From Gnetum montanum (Eukaryota > Streptophyta > Gnetopsida > Gnetales > Gnetaceae): a stretch of DNA of 64,000 nt. Below, one piece after another: positions 44,455 through 55,165 of the stretch. How positions within the stretch are numbered: position 1 is the first letter of the stretch; every line of letters begins with the position of its first letter. The notes under the pieces were generated by a model. That model ran no database searches. It saw only the letters and a list, made by a program, of their open reading frames with translations, and had not been told where the DNA came from. The stretch lies in the NCBI GenBank assembly GCA_015680685.1, contig MNCI01007569.1, positions 301,241 through 365,240 on the forward strand. The letters are read 5' to 3'. The position numbers and the translations under genes are program-made.

Positions 44455-46795
44455 ATGTCTCCTTCTTTGTATGAAAGCACCTCACTGCCTAGGTCTGAAA
44501 CATGAAATAATCAGAGGCGTAATACACATGACGTTGATCTACCAGTTCCTCAACAAGTTCAAGTGGTATATATTCATCTTAATGAGTATATACCAGACTT
44601 CACCTTTATCCTCCATTAAGATGAACAATTGCGTTGGTGAAACTTAGAAGGTAACATAGTGTTACCTCCTGATTGTTCAGTCCGAGCATGCTTCTTCATG
44701 CTCTCACACAAATTGGCATGCTGCACTTACACAAAGAATACGTTGTGCAAGACCATGACTTGAGTGAATACCATCCCATAGAGGCACAATGTCAAAGGGG
44801 CTTGCAATAGGAGAGACATCATAAGTCTTTGAAGGGTAAGTGGTCCTAGGATGCCCTACATATCTGAAGCGAAAATGAGGGTGGTGAACCTACCTCAGGC
44901 ATTTGGCCATACAACGATATTCCTCCCCTTGACTTTGGCCAAGGGGTTGTGTATCAGGATCGTCATTTGACTATTCATAACCTAGGTCCTAATACCCATG
45001 GGCACAAAGGGTCCAAAAAAGGGACACAAACTCATGATAAAGGTGGACATTCTAATCGCAATTGCGATCGAGGTCAAGATTGTAGAAGAGAAGGTAGCAG
45101 ACACTGTCATGGTGATGGTTCTCCTTCTTCTTCACCTTCATCATCTCCTTCACCCTCTCCTTCAATATCCAGACATGGTCATAAAGAAAGAACATGGGGA
45201 TAAAGGTAGGCAAAGTGGAAGTCATAGACAAAAAAACCAAGAAAGGGGACGAGGACATTCTAGAAAGTCACGACATAGAAGAAGGGAGAGTAGGGAACAA
45301 CGTAGGTATCATAGACACCATGGACAAGATGATCATGATGAATCCCTACTCGCTACTCGAAGTATGTTAGACATAACTGAGGCTATTAGAATTCCAATAA
45401 GGCACCAGAAAGATAGTAGGATTAAGAGATTAGATATGAACAATATCCCACAATTTGAAGGGGGATACAATGCTGATCCTTAGAACCACTTACAAGCATT
45501 CCATGATGCGTGTGCCTTACAAAATATAGAGAATGAATGGAAAAAAATTAAGTTGTTTCCATGGACACTAGTTAAAGAAGAAGAAAGTTGGTACCGGTCT
45601 TTAAAATCGGAATCCATTCGTAGGTGGAGTATTATGTTAGACCTATTTAATGACAAGTACCAAATGTACTTTTGAGTGTCCAACTTGTGAAGGCAAATCC
45701 AAGGCTGGAAACAAGGACGACATGAACCCTTGGATGCTACCATGGGTTGATATTATGCACTGTTACATTGTTGTCCTGGCCATGGTTATTCGCAAAGGGA
45801 TCAACTGCACCATCTCATGGATGGGATTAGGCATGAAATGAGAAGAATCCTTGGGACTTGTGCCTAAGGGAGACTATCCAAGCTTAGGTCTCATCAAACT
45901 CAAAGACTATTGGAGCAAGTTGCTAAGGAAGAAGATGAGCTATGGAAGAGAGAAAGTGTATAAGAGTATAATCGAGATCCTTCCCTCCAGAAGAGGGGAG
46001 TAAGATTTTTCGAGGATGAAGAAGAGTCACCACTCGAAGAGATGATGAATAGGAAAAATTTTCCTATCCAAAAGATGACATTAGAAGTTTTCACAAAGGT
46101 AGAGCAAATGTGGAATTCCCTAGACAATAGATTTCAAACTATTCTTAAAATAGTAGAGGAGTCTAGAGAGCAAGGTAGTGATCACGAAAAAAGAAAAAAG
46201 AGAGAAGTTGAACATGCACGTAGCAAGGGTAAGGGAAAAGTTGCCATCATTGAAGAGGTTGTGAAGTTGGAAACAGACATTGATAGTGGATGTGAGATAT
46301 GTCAATATGACCATCCTAAGAGATGTTGCCCTATAATCTTACATCTGTAGGAGTTTGAGGTGTATGCACTTAACCTATGATTAAACAAAAGGCAAACACC
46401 TCGAAGGTTACCTTATCCTCAAGGTAACCCAAGGCAGTTCCACCAACCCTTAACATATTATCCCAATGAAACTCCACCACAACTGATTAAGCAATATCAA
46501 CAGTGGAAACACCCACAATCATGGGGAATGCCACCACCAAGGCAACAGTATCCTTACTGGCAACCTAACCCATATGGATATTACGTGCAGTAGCCAATGT
46601 TCCCACATGACTCTACTGGTCACATCACTCCTCAACCTCACTACCAAGCCCATGAGTATTATGGGACTCCCTCTTCTAGAGGTGATATTCTACAAGCATA
46701 TCATCCTTCTCATCTAGCTGCATCTCTTCCACCAATATCTCCACTACCACCTACTCCCACGATGCAAGGTGAAATCCCTACCCAGCTGTAGTAAC
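44455..46795 (+). pseudogene. gag remnant of element A
   Basis: ATG at 44455, then landmarks shared with the better kept gag of element C: NEYIPDFTFILH, DEQLRW, NIVLPPD, a His/Ser/Arg-rich linker (GDGSPSSSPSSSPSPSPS), LLATRSMLDITEAIRIP, IKRLDMNNIPQFEGGYN, KIKLFPWTL, DSGCEICQYDHPKRCC (a possible degenerate knuckle) and a Pro/Gln/Tyr-rich tail ending TMQGEIPTQL. Several frameshifts and stops. The stop at 45481 corresponds to Gln (CAA) in C. Confidence 0.85.
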
Positions 46796-46892
46796 ATAAT
46801 GCCACGAGGGCTGTTAACTCTCAACCTACTATTGGTTCCAACAACCATAGGAAGAAAAGACTTTTCTTTAGACCACTAGTTGAACCAAGCCC

Positions 46893-47535
46893 TTGCAATC
46901 ACAAGCGGCTGATTCCTTAGATGCCTTAGTATCAATCAAAATTTCAGAGCCCCCTTCAACCCAATCACTGCACTCAATGCATACGATCATGCTAACACAT
47001 GCCATCACCAATTGGATCAAAGTTGGCCACCTTCCGAGGAAATTCTTTGATCCCGGGAGTCCTTTGATATACTTACAAATTGCTGAAAATGCGTCATGCA
47101 AGGCTCTTTTGAATTCAGCTTTCGGTGTCAACTTGATTTCTCAAGAAATGTACAAGGCTTGGAACCTGCCTCCATTAAAAAAGAGCAACAATCATCTAGA
47201 GTTGGCAGACCAATCCATCATTGTCCCATTGGGACTAGTGGAAGACATTGTTACCATTGTTTGTGAGTGGTCGTACCTAGCTGACTTCCTAATGATTTAA
47301 TGATAGAGAGGGGGGGGGGGGGGGGGACTTCCCAATCATAATGGGAAGAGCATGGCTAAGCACCATCAACGCATGCCTAGGAATCTGTGATCTTTCGCAA
47401 GAAATATCAAAGGAAAATACATTTGGAAAGATCAAGAAGAAGAAAGTTTTGTGCATCACATATAGTGAAATAGGGTGTAATTTTGTGCAGAGGTCATGGT
47501 TTGTGCAAAGTTTAACATTTCCTGCATGCAATTAG
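46893..47535 (+). pseudogene. Aspartic protease remnant of element A
   Basis: Reads ALLNSAFGVNLISQEMYKAW, then LELADQSIIVPLGLVEDIV, WSYLADFLMI, and after a stop and a G run, IIMGRAWLSTINACLGI. These match the Tat/Athila protease (A.(V/L)D.GAS.N....Y, L.LAD.S...P.G..ED, DF, ILGRP(F/W)L.T). The catalytic D-(S/T)-G-A is replaced by N-S-A-F, so it cannot be active. Confidence 0.85.
47310..47326 (+). repeat. Run of 17 G inside the protease remnant
   Basis: GAGA followed by 17 consecutive Gs, then ACTTCC. It replaces the codons between the DF and ILGRP motifs, so it arose after the element died. Confidence 1.
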
Positions 47536-47799
47536 TGTGCACAAGTGATCAACATACAAAGATTCTTATATGTAGTAGCCACACAACAAGAAGGCACCCA
47601 GCAGCTGATAGTTGATCAAGAAAGTAGTTCACTTATATGCATGGAACCAACTGAGGGTTTGACTTGCAGTTACATCAATAGCATAGATGCATTAGAGAAA
47701 GTCCACTACCAACTTCCAAGTATTAACCTTGAAAATGTGAATTGGGGAAAGTTGGAAATCCCTGAGAAATTTAAGTAGGAGCCCCTTGAGCTGAAACCA

Positions 47800-48720
47800 T
47801 TGCCCCCCAGTATGGAATACACGTTCCTTAAAAATGGAAAACTGGTAATTATCAACACTAAGCTTGCTCCTCAACAGAAAGAAGAACCGTTGAAGGTAAT
47901 CAATAGATGGTCAAAAGCCTTCACTTGTTCATATCTCAAATTAAGTGGAATAGATCCTAGGATATGCCAACATAGGATTACACCGACCCCTCCATGAAGC
48001 CTCGAAGACAACCGTAGAGGCGTTTGAACCCAAAGTTGAAGCAAGTAGTCAAGGAAGAAATGGAATAGTTTCTCAAGGCTGGGTTCATATACCCCATTGC
48101 TGATAGTGAATGGGTTAGCCCCTTAGTTATTTTTCCTAAAAAGGGAGGAAAATGGAGGGTGCGCATAGATTTCAAGCTACTGAATATCGCAACATTCAAA
48201 CATCACTTTCCATTGCCATTTTTTGAAAAGTCTTAGACACCATCACAGGGCATCGCTACTATAGTTTTCTGGATGGATATAGTGGATATACTCAAATACA
48301 AATAGCCCCAGAAGACCAAGCCAAGACTACATTCACCAGTCCTCGGGGAACATTTGTATACAAACAAATGTTGTTTGGCTTGTACAATGTCCCTGCAACA
48401 CTTCAATGAATAGTTCTAAGCATATTCCAATAGCAGATAGGAAATGGTATGGAGGTCTTTATCGATGACTTCTCCACTTATGGAGAAAACTTTGATCAAG
48501 CCTTGGACCAGTTGGAGCAAGTGTTAAAAAGATGTGTAAAAACCAATTTTAGGCTCAACTGGCAAAAAAGTCATTTGATGGTCCAAGAAGGTGTAGTACT
48601 AGGGCACAAAATCTCACACACAGGGATAGAGGTAGACCCTGAGAAAATAAAAATTATCCAAGGAATTACCTATCAACCAGAAACTATTAAAGATATTTAG
48701 TCATTCCTTGGACATATTGG
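47800..48720 (+). pseudogene. Reverse transcriptase remnant of element A
   Basis: Leader APQQKEEPLKVINRWSKAF and SGIDPRICQHRI (47860-47970), then in a shifted frame FLKAGFIYPIADSEWVSPLV, IFPKKGGKWRVRIDFKLLN and HHFPLPF (48068-48225). The segment to about 48440 is broken. Then MEVFIDDFSTYGENFDQALD (catalytic (F/Y)xDD box kept as FIDDF) and RLNWQKSHLMVQEGVVLGHK to KIKIIQGITYQPETIKDI. This RT type (F.DDFSVYG) is characteristic of Athila/Tat. It is cut off before RNase H by element B. Confidence 0.9.
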
Positions 48721-48901
48721 CTACCTCTGTGCACTATCCATGGCATGTGACCTCAACCTTGACCTTGATCTAGCATAGAAACAATGGTTAGTAATCCTTA
48801 ACTTGTTAGATGAAAATCAACTAGCTACCTTGTCATCTAATGAATTGCACAAGGTATTTAATAAATAACATCATGAGCTAAGGATTAGGAAAGTTAAATA
48901 T

Positions 48902-49707
48902 TGATGAGTTGTCATTTGAGCGACAGCGATATCACATACACGATATCGCAACCTATCTCCTCATCTATAAATAAGAGGTAGATAGATCAGTGAGGCATTA
49001 GTCAGTTAGTATTTCAATTCTTAGTTTAAGTGTTAAGTTTTTGTTTTTTCCTCTCAACCCTTTTCCTCCCAGTGTATGCCTGCAGTGTGGTGAATGTAAT
49101 TGTACGACATACTTTATTCGAGTGTGACGTACTTGGACATGCACATGACCAACAATAAAGATCGAGATTACTTCATCATTGCAGCATTCACTTAGTTTGA
49201 TTAATCATTTAATTAATTTTTATTTACTACTTTCCTAGCTAATCTCTTTCACCCTTAAACTCCTATTAAACGCGGAATGAGTACGACTTGATTACAAGCA
49301 TTTAAGTGTGACTACTTGGTAACCCAGTAGCGTACCTAGGATCTGCGCTTGGTAATCCTAGTGGTAGTCGTGCATGAAGTCCAAGACATGTATCGTTAAT
49401 CAAGGAATGGATGCTCATCACACTTAAGCTAGTTAGATTCTCTCTAACCCTTTCTCCCCTAGCTTAGTTAATATTATCTTCCATTGCCTTCAGGAGTAGC
49501 ATTAGGTTAGAAATGCATCATACACCTCACTTTGGACCAAACCATACGTGACAAAGCTAATACTAGTCCAAGTGGGAAGACAACAAACTACAGCCTAAGG
49601 CTAACTGTCTAGATGCCACAACTAGTCTGTCTGCGGAGTTCGACCGGATCACGCGTGTAATGCTTGTATTTATATGGTTGAGTGTAGGGGTACCTCGTCA
49701 CTCATCA
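48902..49707 (+). repeat. 5' LTR of element B
   Basis: TGATGAGTTGTCATTTGAG to GTCACTCATCA. Holds a GATATC hairpin (48926-48949), CATCTATAAATAAGAGG (TATA), CTTTATTCGAGTG, ACAATAAAGATCGAG, two GGTAACCC/GGTAATCC blocks and GGTTGAGTGTAGGGGTACCT near its end, the same order as in A and C. Confidence 0.9.
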
Positions 49708-49708
49708 T

Positions 49709-49726
49709 TGGTGCTGTTGCTAGGGA
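49709..49726 (+). promoter_or_regulatory. Primer-binding site, tRNA-Asp type (element B)
   Basis: TGGTGCTGTTGCTAGGGA matches 14 of 18 positions of the tRNA-Asp site. All four differences are C-to-T or G-to-A transitions. Confidence 0.75.
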
Positions 49727-49759
49727 TGGTGCTAGTGATCTAGATTAGTTATATCTAGA

Positions 49760-50660
49760 TATTATGCATTGCTAAACAACTGTCCAAGCCATGGGTTCTT
49801 CGAGGAAAGGCTAATGTACCATATCATTGATGGGCTACGTAATGAAACAAGAGAGACCTTAGGAATGNGTACAAGACTATGATAATGCCACACTTAGTGA
49901 GGAAGTTCATTGGAGAACCAAAGAACTATATGAAAATGAGGATTGGAGTACGCAACCTGAGGTGGAAGTTTCTTATAAACATAAACGAAGGCAATGTCAT
50001 CCCAACGCACGAAAGCATAACTGACTCGATGATGATGAACCCCTACTGGCCAGTACAAGCTTAACGCAAATACAGGAGGCTGTTCAAATCTCCCATAGGC
50101 ATCATAAAGAGAGCCGTCTACCCAGGCTTGATTTAAAAAACTTCCCTAATTTNGTTTATATGAGCATTGGGAAAACACGTTACATCTAGAGTTCGTACAG
50201 AGATAATTTGTTCAATCACAGTGGAAACAATCCCAGTCGTGTGGGAAGCCACCCTTCGTATCATCCGAATCTAAATGCTTACATAGTTCAACATCCTGTT
50301 TCTCCAACTGGGTCAACATACTCTATCTCACCGCATTATCATTCTCCCCAATACTATTAGCCCATGTCCTCAACACAAACACTACCTTGTGTACCTCACA
50401 TTTCTCCTAATTTTCAACATTCTCATCCTTTCCCTCTTTCTACATCGCCACCAAATGTTCCTAAAGTGTCTGCACCACAACAACAACCCTCAAATGTTAC
50501 TTGTGCTACAATTGCCAACGGCAGTGAGAGGCCTCAGCAACATTGAAGGCATCCCTTCTTTAGAAATGATCCTAGGAAGGGACAACACAATTCCAAGGCC
50601 ACTGCATCTTCCAACTCAGCACAAGTCCAACCCTGTGGTGCATCCTTATCTTCGAACCTA
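49760..50660 (+). pseudogene. gag fragments of element B, order disturbed
   Basis: 49775-49867 matches the gag section 'HHIMDGLRNETRRTLG' of element C. After an N at 49868, 50025-50152 matches an earlier gag section (C: DDHDKPLLATQSM to DINNIPRF; here EPLLASTSLTQIQEAV and SRLPRLDLKNFPNF). After an N at 50153 comes the Pro/Ser/Gln-rich gag tail (SSTQTLPCVPHISPNFQHSH). The middle piece is therefore out of order between two single-N joints. Confidence 0.72.
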
Positions 50661-52370
50661 ATGCCTCATGTTACTTCATCAGGGCCACCAATTAACACTC
50701 CAACAACCATACGTCCCAATGAATATAGCCATGGAGAGTGACATTCTGATCCTTGCATACCATCTAACAGTCCTAAATATCATAGTGGATCAACTCAATA
50801 TCTGAAAGCTACATCCTATAAATTAGCCCACTATGCTTACTATAATCAGGTGTGTGAACCCTAATGGGGTAAGTATGACCAAGCTCCAATATTTTTAACA
50901 TGCAAGGATTCTCATCTTTCAACTATTAATCCTTGCCATGCTCAACCATTTAGTTATGGGGGATATCCCCCATTCTAGCAACAAGCAGGATTAATAACCA
51001 CTTTTTATTTTCTTTAATTTTATAACTTTTTGTTTTCCAATTTTTCAGTTTTCAATTTCTTGTTTTATAACTTTGTCTTTTTATCTTTTTATCTTTTTAC
51101 ACTTTTGTAAGAAATCTTATCTATGAATAAAACACTCATGTGGCTTGTTGGTTGAGGTGTGTCCGATGTTATCGAGTCTCGAGTGATCAATTCTTTGGAT
51201 AGTGAGCCCATTACACCTGCTCATCCATTCTACAAATAAGAGGTTTTGTTCGAGGGTACAATGATATTCTTGACATTTTTAAAACTTAAAATTAATTTTG
51301 TGTTCATTGTGCCTAGAGTGAAGAAGGATGAACCAAGAGGGAATGATTAGGGTGTGACATCAAGGGAACTTGCGGATTCTCTTTGGTAACATCTGTGAGA
51401 GTTATCATGCAACATGGTTGTACTAAGATCCTTGTAGATCTAATGAAAAATGGGAGTAAGAGTAATCAAAAGGGCACTCAAAAATCCAATGCTATTTTAG
51501 GGGGTCCCACTGGAAAGACATGCACCCATGCTTGAAGGTTGCCAGCTCCTCTAGATTCAATAATCGAAAAAAAAGAAAGAGAAAAGAGAAAAAAAAAACA
51601 AAGGAAGTGCCATAAAACAAAAGCCACTCCTCCCTTGAACAAAATTCCAAGTGATTGTATGCCTTGTTGTTTTGGTACTCTCATAGTTGCTCATCATGGG
51701 ATGAAACAATGTGGTGTCACTGATCAGAGGAATGGACTTTGTCTTAATCTTGAAATGATGGGTTAATGACACCTTAATCATGTGTTACACGTAGGATTCA
51801 CTGTGCCCTAGGTCAATTACCTCATGTCCTAATCTCTACAATCCCTTCTATAGTTTGTCTCATCTCACTGTTCATGTAATTGTAGCTCATGTCATGTGTA
51901 ACATAGAATTCTTACCTCATTCTGGTGATATTTACATGGGTGTGTTTGGTGAAACTAGTATGGATTACATTTAACCCTTTTAGTGCCTACGGAAATTTTA
52001 AGGTGTGGTTACACAAGGGCATTATAGGTTGGAACCTACTTTGGGGAGGACCCACTTGCGTGACTTTTGCAATTTGTACTTGTTACATACCACCACATCA
52101 TCTTATACCCTTTGAGTACTTTATTGCCAAATCTATTCTTTCTATTGTCATCATTTTATCAAACGTTCCTTAAAACTAGGTCCTTTTATGTGTCACCTAA
52201 CAAACCAGGTTCGACATTAAACTTTTAGGGCAACTTCCTTGAAAAAAATTTCTAACTCTAAAATAACATTATGCAAAGAATTCAACATTTATAAAAGGCA
52301 ATGAGTAAGGTATGAAATCATTGAAATTTTTTCAATAACCTTACTAACAATTGATCTTTGTGTGATTATA
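50661..52370 (+). other. Element B interior without recognisable pol
   Basis: Short Pro-rich and Lys-rich readable pieces but no protease, RT or integrase landmark. The section near 52020-52060 (TTTGGGGAGGACCCACT) matches element A at about 53550, showing this is already the family's 3' non-coding region. Confidence 0.55.
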
Positions 52371-52809
52371 GATGACCTCTAAAAGAGGACAATACGGAGG
52401 ACCTTCTTAAGGTGCAACCAAACGACTAGGGTGAGGCAGAGGCCTAGGAATTCATGCAGAACATGTAGAGTAGGAGGCACAATCATTTAGCATCCATCAT
52501 GGAACTCCTGTTACTGCATAATCTATCCAAGAAAAAGGTGGAGAGGTTAGGGCCTAAGCCTATGAAGAGGAATGAAGGCTATTTGCGGCATAACATGTCA
52601 ATGCCAATCAAGTGTTCTCACAATTGCCATGTTCATGGAAAGTGCCAACTCCATCAAAAATTGGAACATCAGCATGGATATCACAAGACCCTCAGACTAA
52701 AGAGGAGAAACTCCAGGCCATACTTCAACACCATCAAGTCTCAAAACATGGAGCACAAGACAAAGGGAAAGCACCAATGGAGGAGCCACTAGCACCAGGA
52801 ACTACATGA
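52371..52809 (+). pseudogene. Unrecognised ORF remnant near the 3' end of element B
   Basis: ATG at 52371 opens MTSKRGQYGGPS. After stops the same frame runs readably from 52598: HVNANQVFSQLPCSWKVPTP, SKIGTSAWISQDPQTKEEK, LQAILQHHQVSKHGAQDKGK to a TGA at 52807. No family is recognised. Position after the pol region and before the purine tract is where some Tat/Athila elements carry an extra ORF; no signal peptide or membrane segment is visible. Confidence 0.45.
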
Positions 52810-52973
52810 GTTCCACAAATTTTGTAGTTGTAGCATATTCTTTGTGTTGTGTCTGAATTTTTTTTCATTCCACACTATGGCATAACCCCATTTTCACCAT
52901 CCAATAATCCCATACCTATCCACTATGTAATCACTGTAACTTGAGGACGAGTTTTCATTTAGACGTGGGGGTA

Positions 52974-53174
52974 TGATGAGTTGTCATTTGGGCAACTGCG
53001 ATATCGCAGCCTCACTCTGGACTAAACCATACATGAAAAAGCTAATACTAGTCTAGGTGGGAAGACAGTGAACTACGACCTAAGGCTAACTGTCTAGATG
53101 TGACTACTAGTCCATCTGCGGAGTTCGACTAGATCATGCGTGTAATGCTTATATTCATATGGTTGAGTGTAGGG
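52974..53174 (+). repeat. 3' LTR of element B, internally deleted and truncated
   Basis: Preceded by GTGGGGGTA (purine tract). The first 42 bases parallel the start of the 5' LTR, then it jumps to the part matching 49535-49690 (AAACCATACATG, GGAGTTCGACTAGATCATGC, GGTTGAGTGTAGGG) and stops without the TACCTCGTCACTCATCA end. About 590 bases are missing inside. Confidence 0.85.
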
Positions 53175-54339
53175 ATCTTTGTGGAAGCATTCTTGTTGCT
53201 TCAAGTGGATGGATTGGTCAAGTGTGTTGATGCAAGGTCACTCGATGTGGTTTGTTTGAGTCTAGATTTGGGATGAGTTCTTCTCAGTCACATTAACCAT
53301 AAAATACATAAGGAACTTTACATAACCTTGTTCTTGGGATTCCATTCCATTCTCTCCTCTCCATATTTCTTCCCATTTTCCACCTCATTTCTAGTTTTAT
53401 CATTAGTTCATTCTCGGTTGATGCATTATTTTTCTTTGGTGAATTATTGTGGTCAAGTTTTTAACTCTTGCTTCCAAATGACATTCCTAGAGCCTATGGA
53501 CTCTTTGGTTTGTGGGTTTGTTAGGGCATAAAAGGCATGAGCTTGCTTTGGGGAGGACCCACTAGAATTTCTTTTTGGTGCAATTATTAACTTCTTTCCC
53601 TTAAACATTTCCTGTAATCAATCATTTCTTATTTCATCCCCATCCATGACATCCATTTTATTGGCATTGCCGTTGATATTTTTTCCCATCTTTCTTGTTC
53701 CTCATATTTTTCCATCTTATAGCTATCGGAGGCTCGCTTTTAGTTGTGGAGGCCTTGGTACAAATTTTTTAATTTTCTTCATTTTACTATTCACCTAACC
53801 CCTACACCTTGGGTAGTCACCTATGATAAATCTCTGAACCAGTTTCTGCCATAACCACAACTCAACCAATGCACTTCATATTGAGGCAAGGTATCAACTG
53901 CATTATGGTTTATCTATCCTTTCTTATTTGTGACTATGTTTTATGTGCAAATGGTGATCATACAAACAATGGACTGGGCTTGGAGGAAGCACTCAGGATG
54001 GATCGGAACTAGAGCATTTACGAAAGGAGAAAGTTTGGTGGCATGGCTATGGATAAACAACAGAAGGCTCAATCTTAGCATTGGTAGCAACACACTTCAT
54101 TTTCTTTCTCTCTCTTTCTCTACAAGCTGCCAAATAAAGGTTTGGATGTCATTTATGTACAAGTGTTCACCACAATGGTCATAAGCACTAATGTTGTAAT
54201 ATGCTTATTGATCCATTCAGTAGGCACGTTGAGTCTATCATCTCATTCCACCGTTAGTTGTCAATTAGTCAATAATCCCATACCTTCCCAATATTTTGTA
54301 AGGAACTCGAGGACTAGTTTTTATTCAGTCATGGGGATA
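53175..54339 (+). other. 3' non-coding region of element A with terminal purine tract
   Basis: No conserved coding domain. GGGGAGGACCCACT near 53554 matches element B. It ends CATGGGGATA directly before the 3' LTR, a short purine-rich stretch in the place of the plus-strand primer. Confidence 0.65.
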
Positions 54340-55165
54340 TGATGAGAACAGTTACTCTAGCAGTTTATTCTAATTATTAGAGTGGTAGTTTCTCTAAAAT
54401 TAGAGTGACAATTTTTCTAATTATTAGAGTAGTTGCTCCCAAGCCTATAAATACAATGCCTAGGCACACAATTTAGAGAGGAAGTCTTTTAGGAGTCAAG
54501 TTATGAAACTTTTGTAGTTAGAGTATTTTCCAAGTGCCCACAGTAGGAGGTCTAAGTGTGGACGGATCTTTATTTGAGCATTGTGTACCTAGGCACACCT
54601 TGTGTATGGCAATAAAGACGAGCTTTTGGATTCATCCTTGCAGCACTTGAGATTTGTTTTCTTACTCATTTCCTTCATTTTATTTTCTTTTGCATTTATT
54701 TTATTTTGTTTTATGCACTTTACATTTTTATTATTAGCACACATAGTACGATCACTTCGAGCATGCATGTAACACTTGGCAACCCAGTAATGATTAGCGT
54801 TTGGTAATCCCAGTAGTGTTGCATTGGTTCAGGATGTGTACGGCAAGTGAGAACGGATACTGGTGTTAGGATTAGTTTAAAGCCTAGTTAATCAGTAGTT
54901 AAGTTAAATTGGTCACTTAGTTATCTCTCTCTCTCCTCACTTATTAGCAGCAGGACATAAAAAAATAAAAGCTATAAAAATCATGTCTCAAACTTACTTA
55001 ATCATACAATCATGACATACAAGTAAGTTTGGGAAGACAACGATCAACCAACCCATCCTTGTTCTACAAAGGTGCATTGGCACTTAGTCCTCAGAATTTG
55101 ACCAGATCATGTGTGAAACACTTGTATTCATATGGTTGAGCATAGGGGTACCTCGTCACTCATCA
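54340..55165 (+). repeat. 3' LTR of element A
   Basis: TGATGAGAACAGTTACTCTA to GTACCTCGTCACTCATCA. Colinear with 43451-44318, with scattered substitutions (for example CAGCAGGAGG versus CAGTAGGAGG) and small indels. Confidence 0.92.

Larger units (their letters stand above)
48902..53174 (+). mobile_element. Element B: related, non-autonomous LTR element inside A
   Basis: A full 5' LTR (48902-49707) with a primer site, gag scraps, no recognisable protease, RT or integrase, a 3' reading frame remnant, a purine tract GTGGGGGTA and a 3' LTR (52974-53174) with most of its middle deleted and its last part missing. The interior is far too short for pol, so the copy moved, if at all, with enzymes supplied in trans. 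Confidence 0.8.
43451..55165 (+). mobile_element. Element A: Tat/Athila-like Ty3 LTR retrotransposon
   Basis: Two homologous LTRs (43451-44318 and 54340-55165), a tRNA-Asp-type primer site (44320-44337), gag, protease and RT in that order, and a long 3' non-coding region ending in a short purine tract. RNase H and integrase are absent: the RT section breaks off near 48720-48900 at element B, and the sequence after B is already 3' non-coding. Bases flanking the element (GATAA before, GCTCA after) do not match, so no target-site duplication is visible. Inactive. Confidence 0.88.

Noticed and set aside
44998-45483. Separate His/Ser-rich gene
   Set aside because: It is part of the gag of element A in one of its shifted frames, aligned with the basic linker of element C's gag.
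53328-54342. Short hydrophobic open frames before the 3' LTR of A as an envelope-like gene
   Set aside because: They are short, unrelated to each other and not kept in element B. The region behaves as 3' non-coding sequence.
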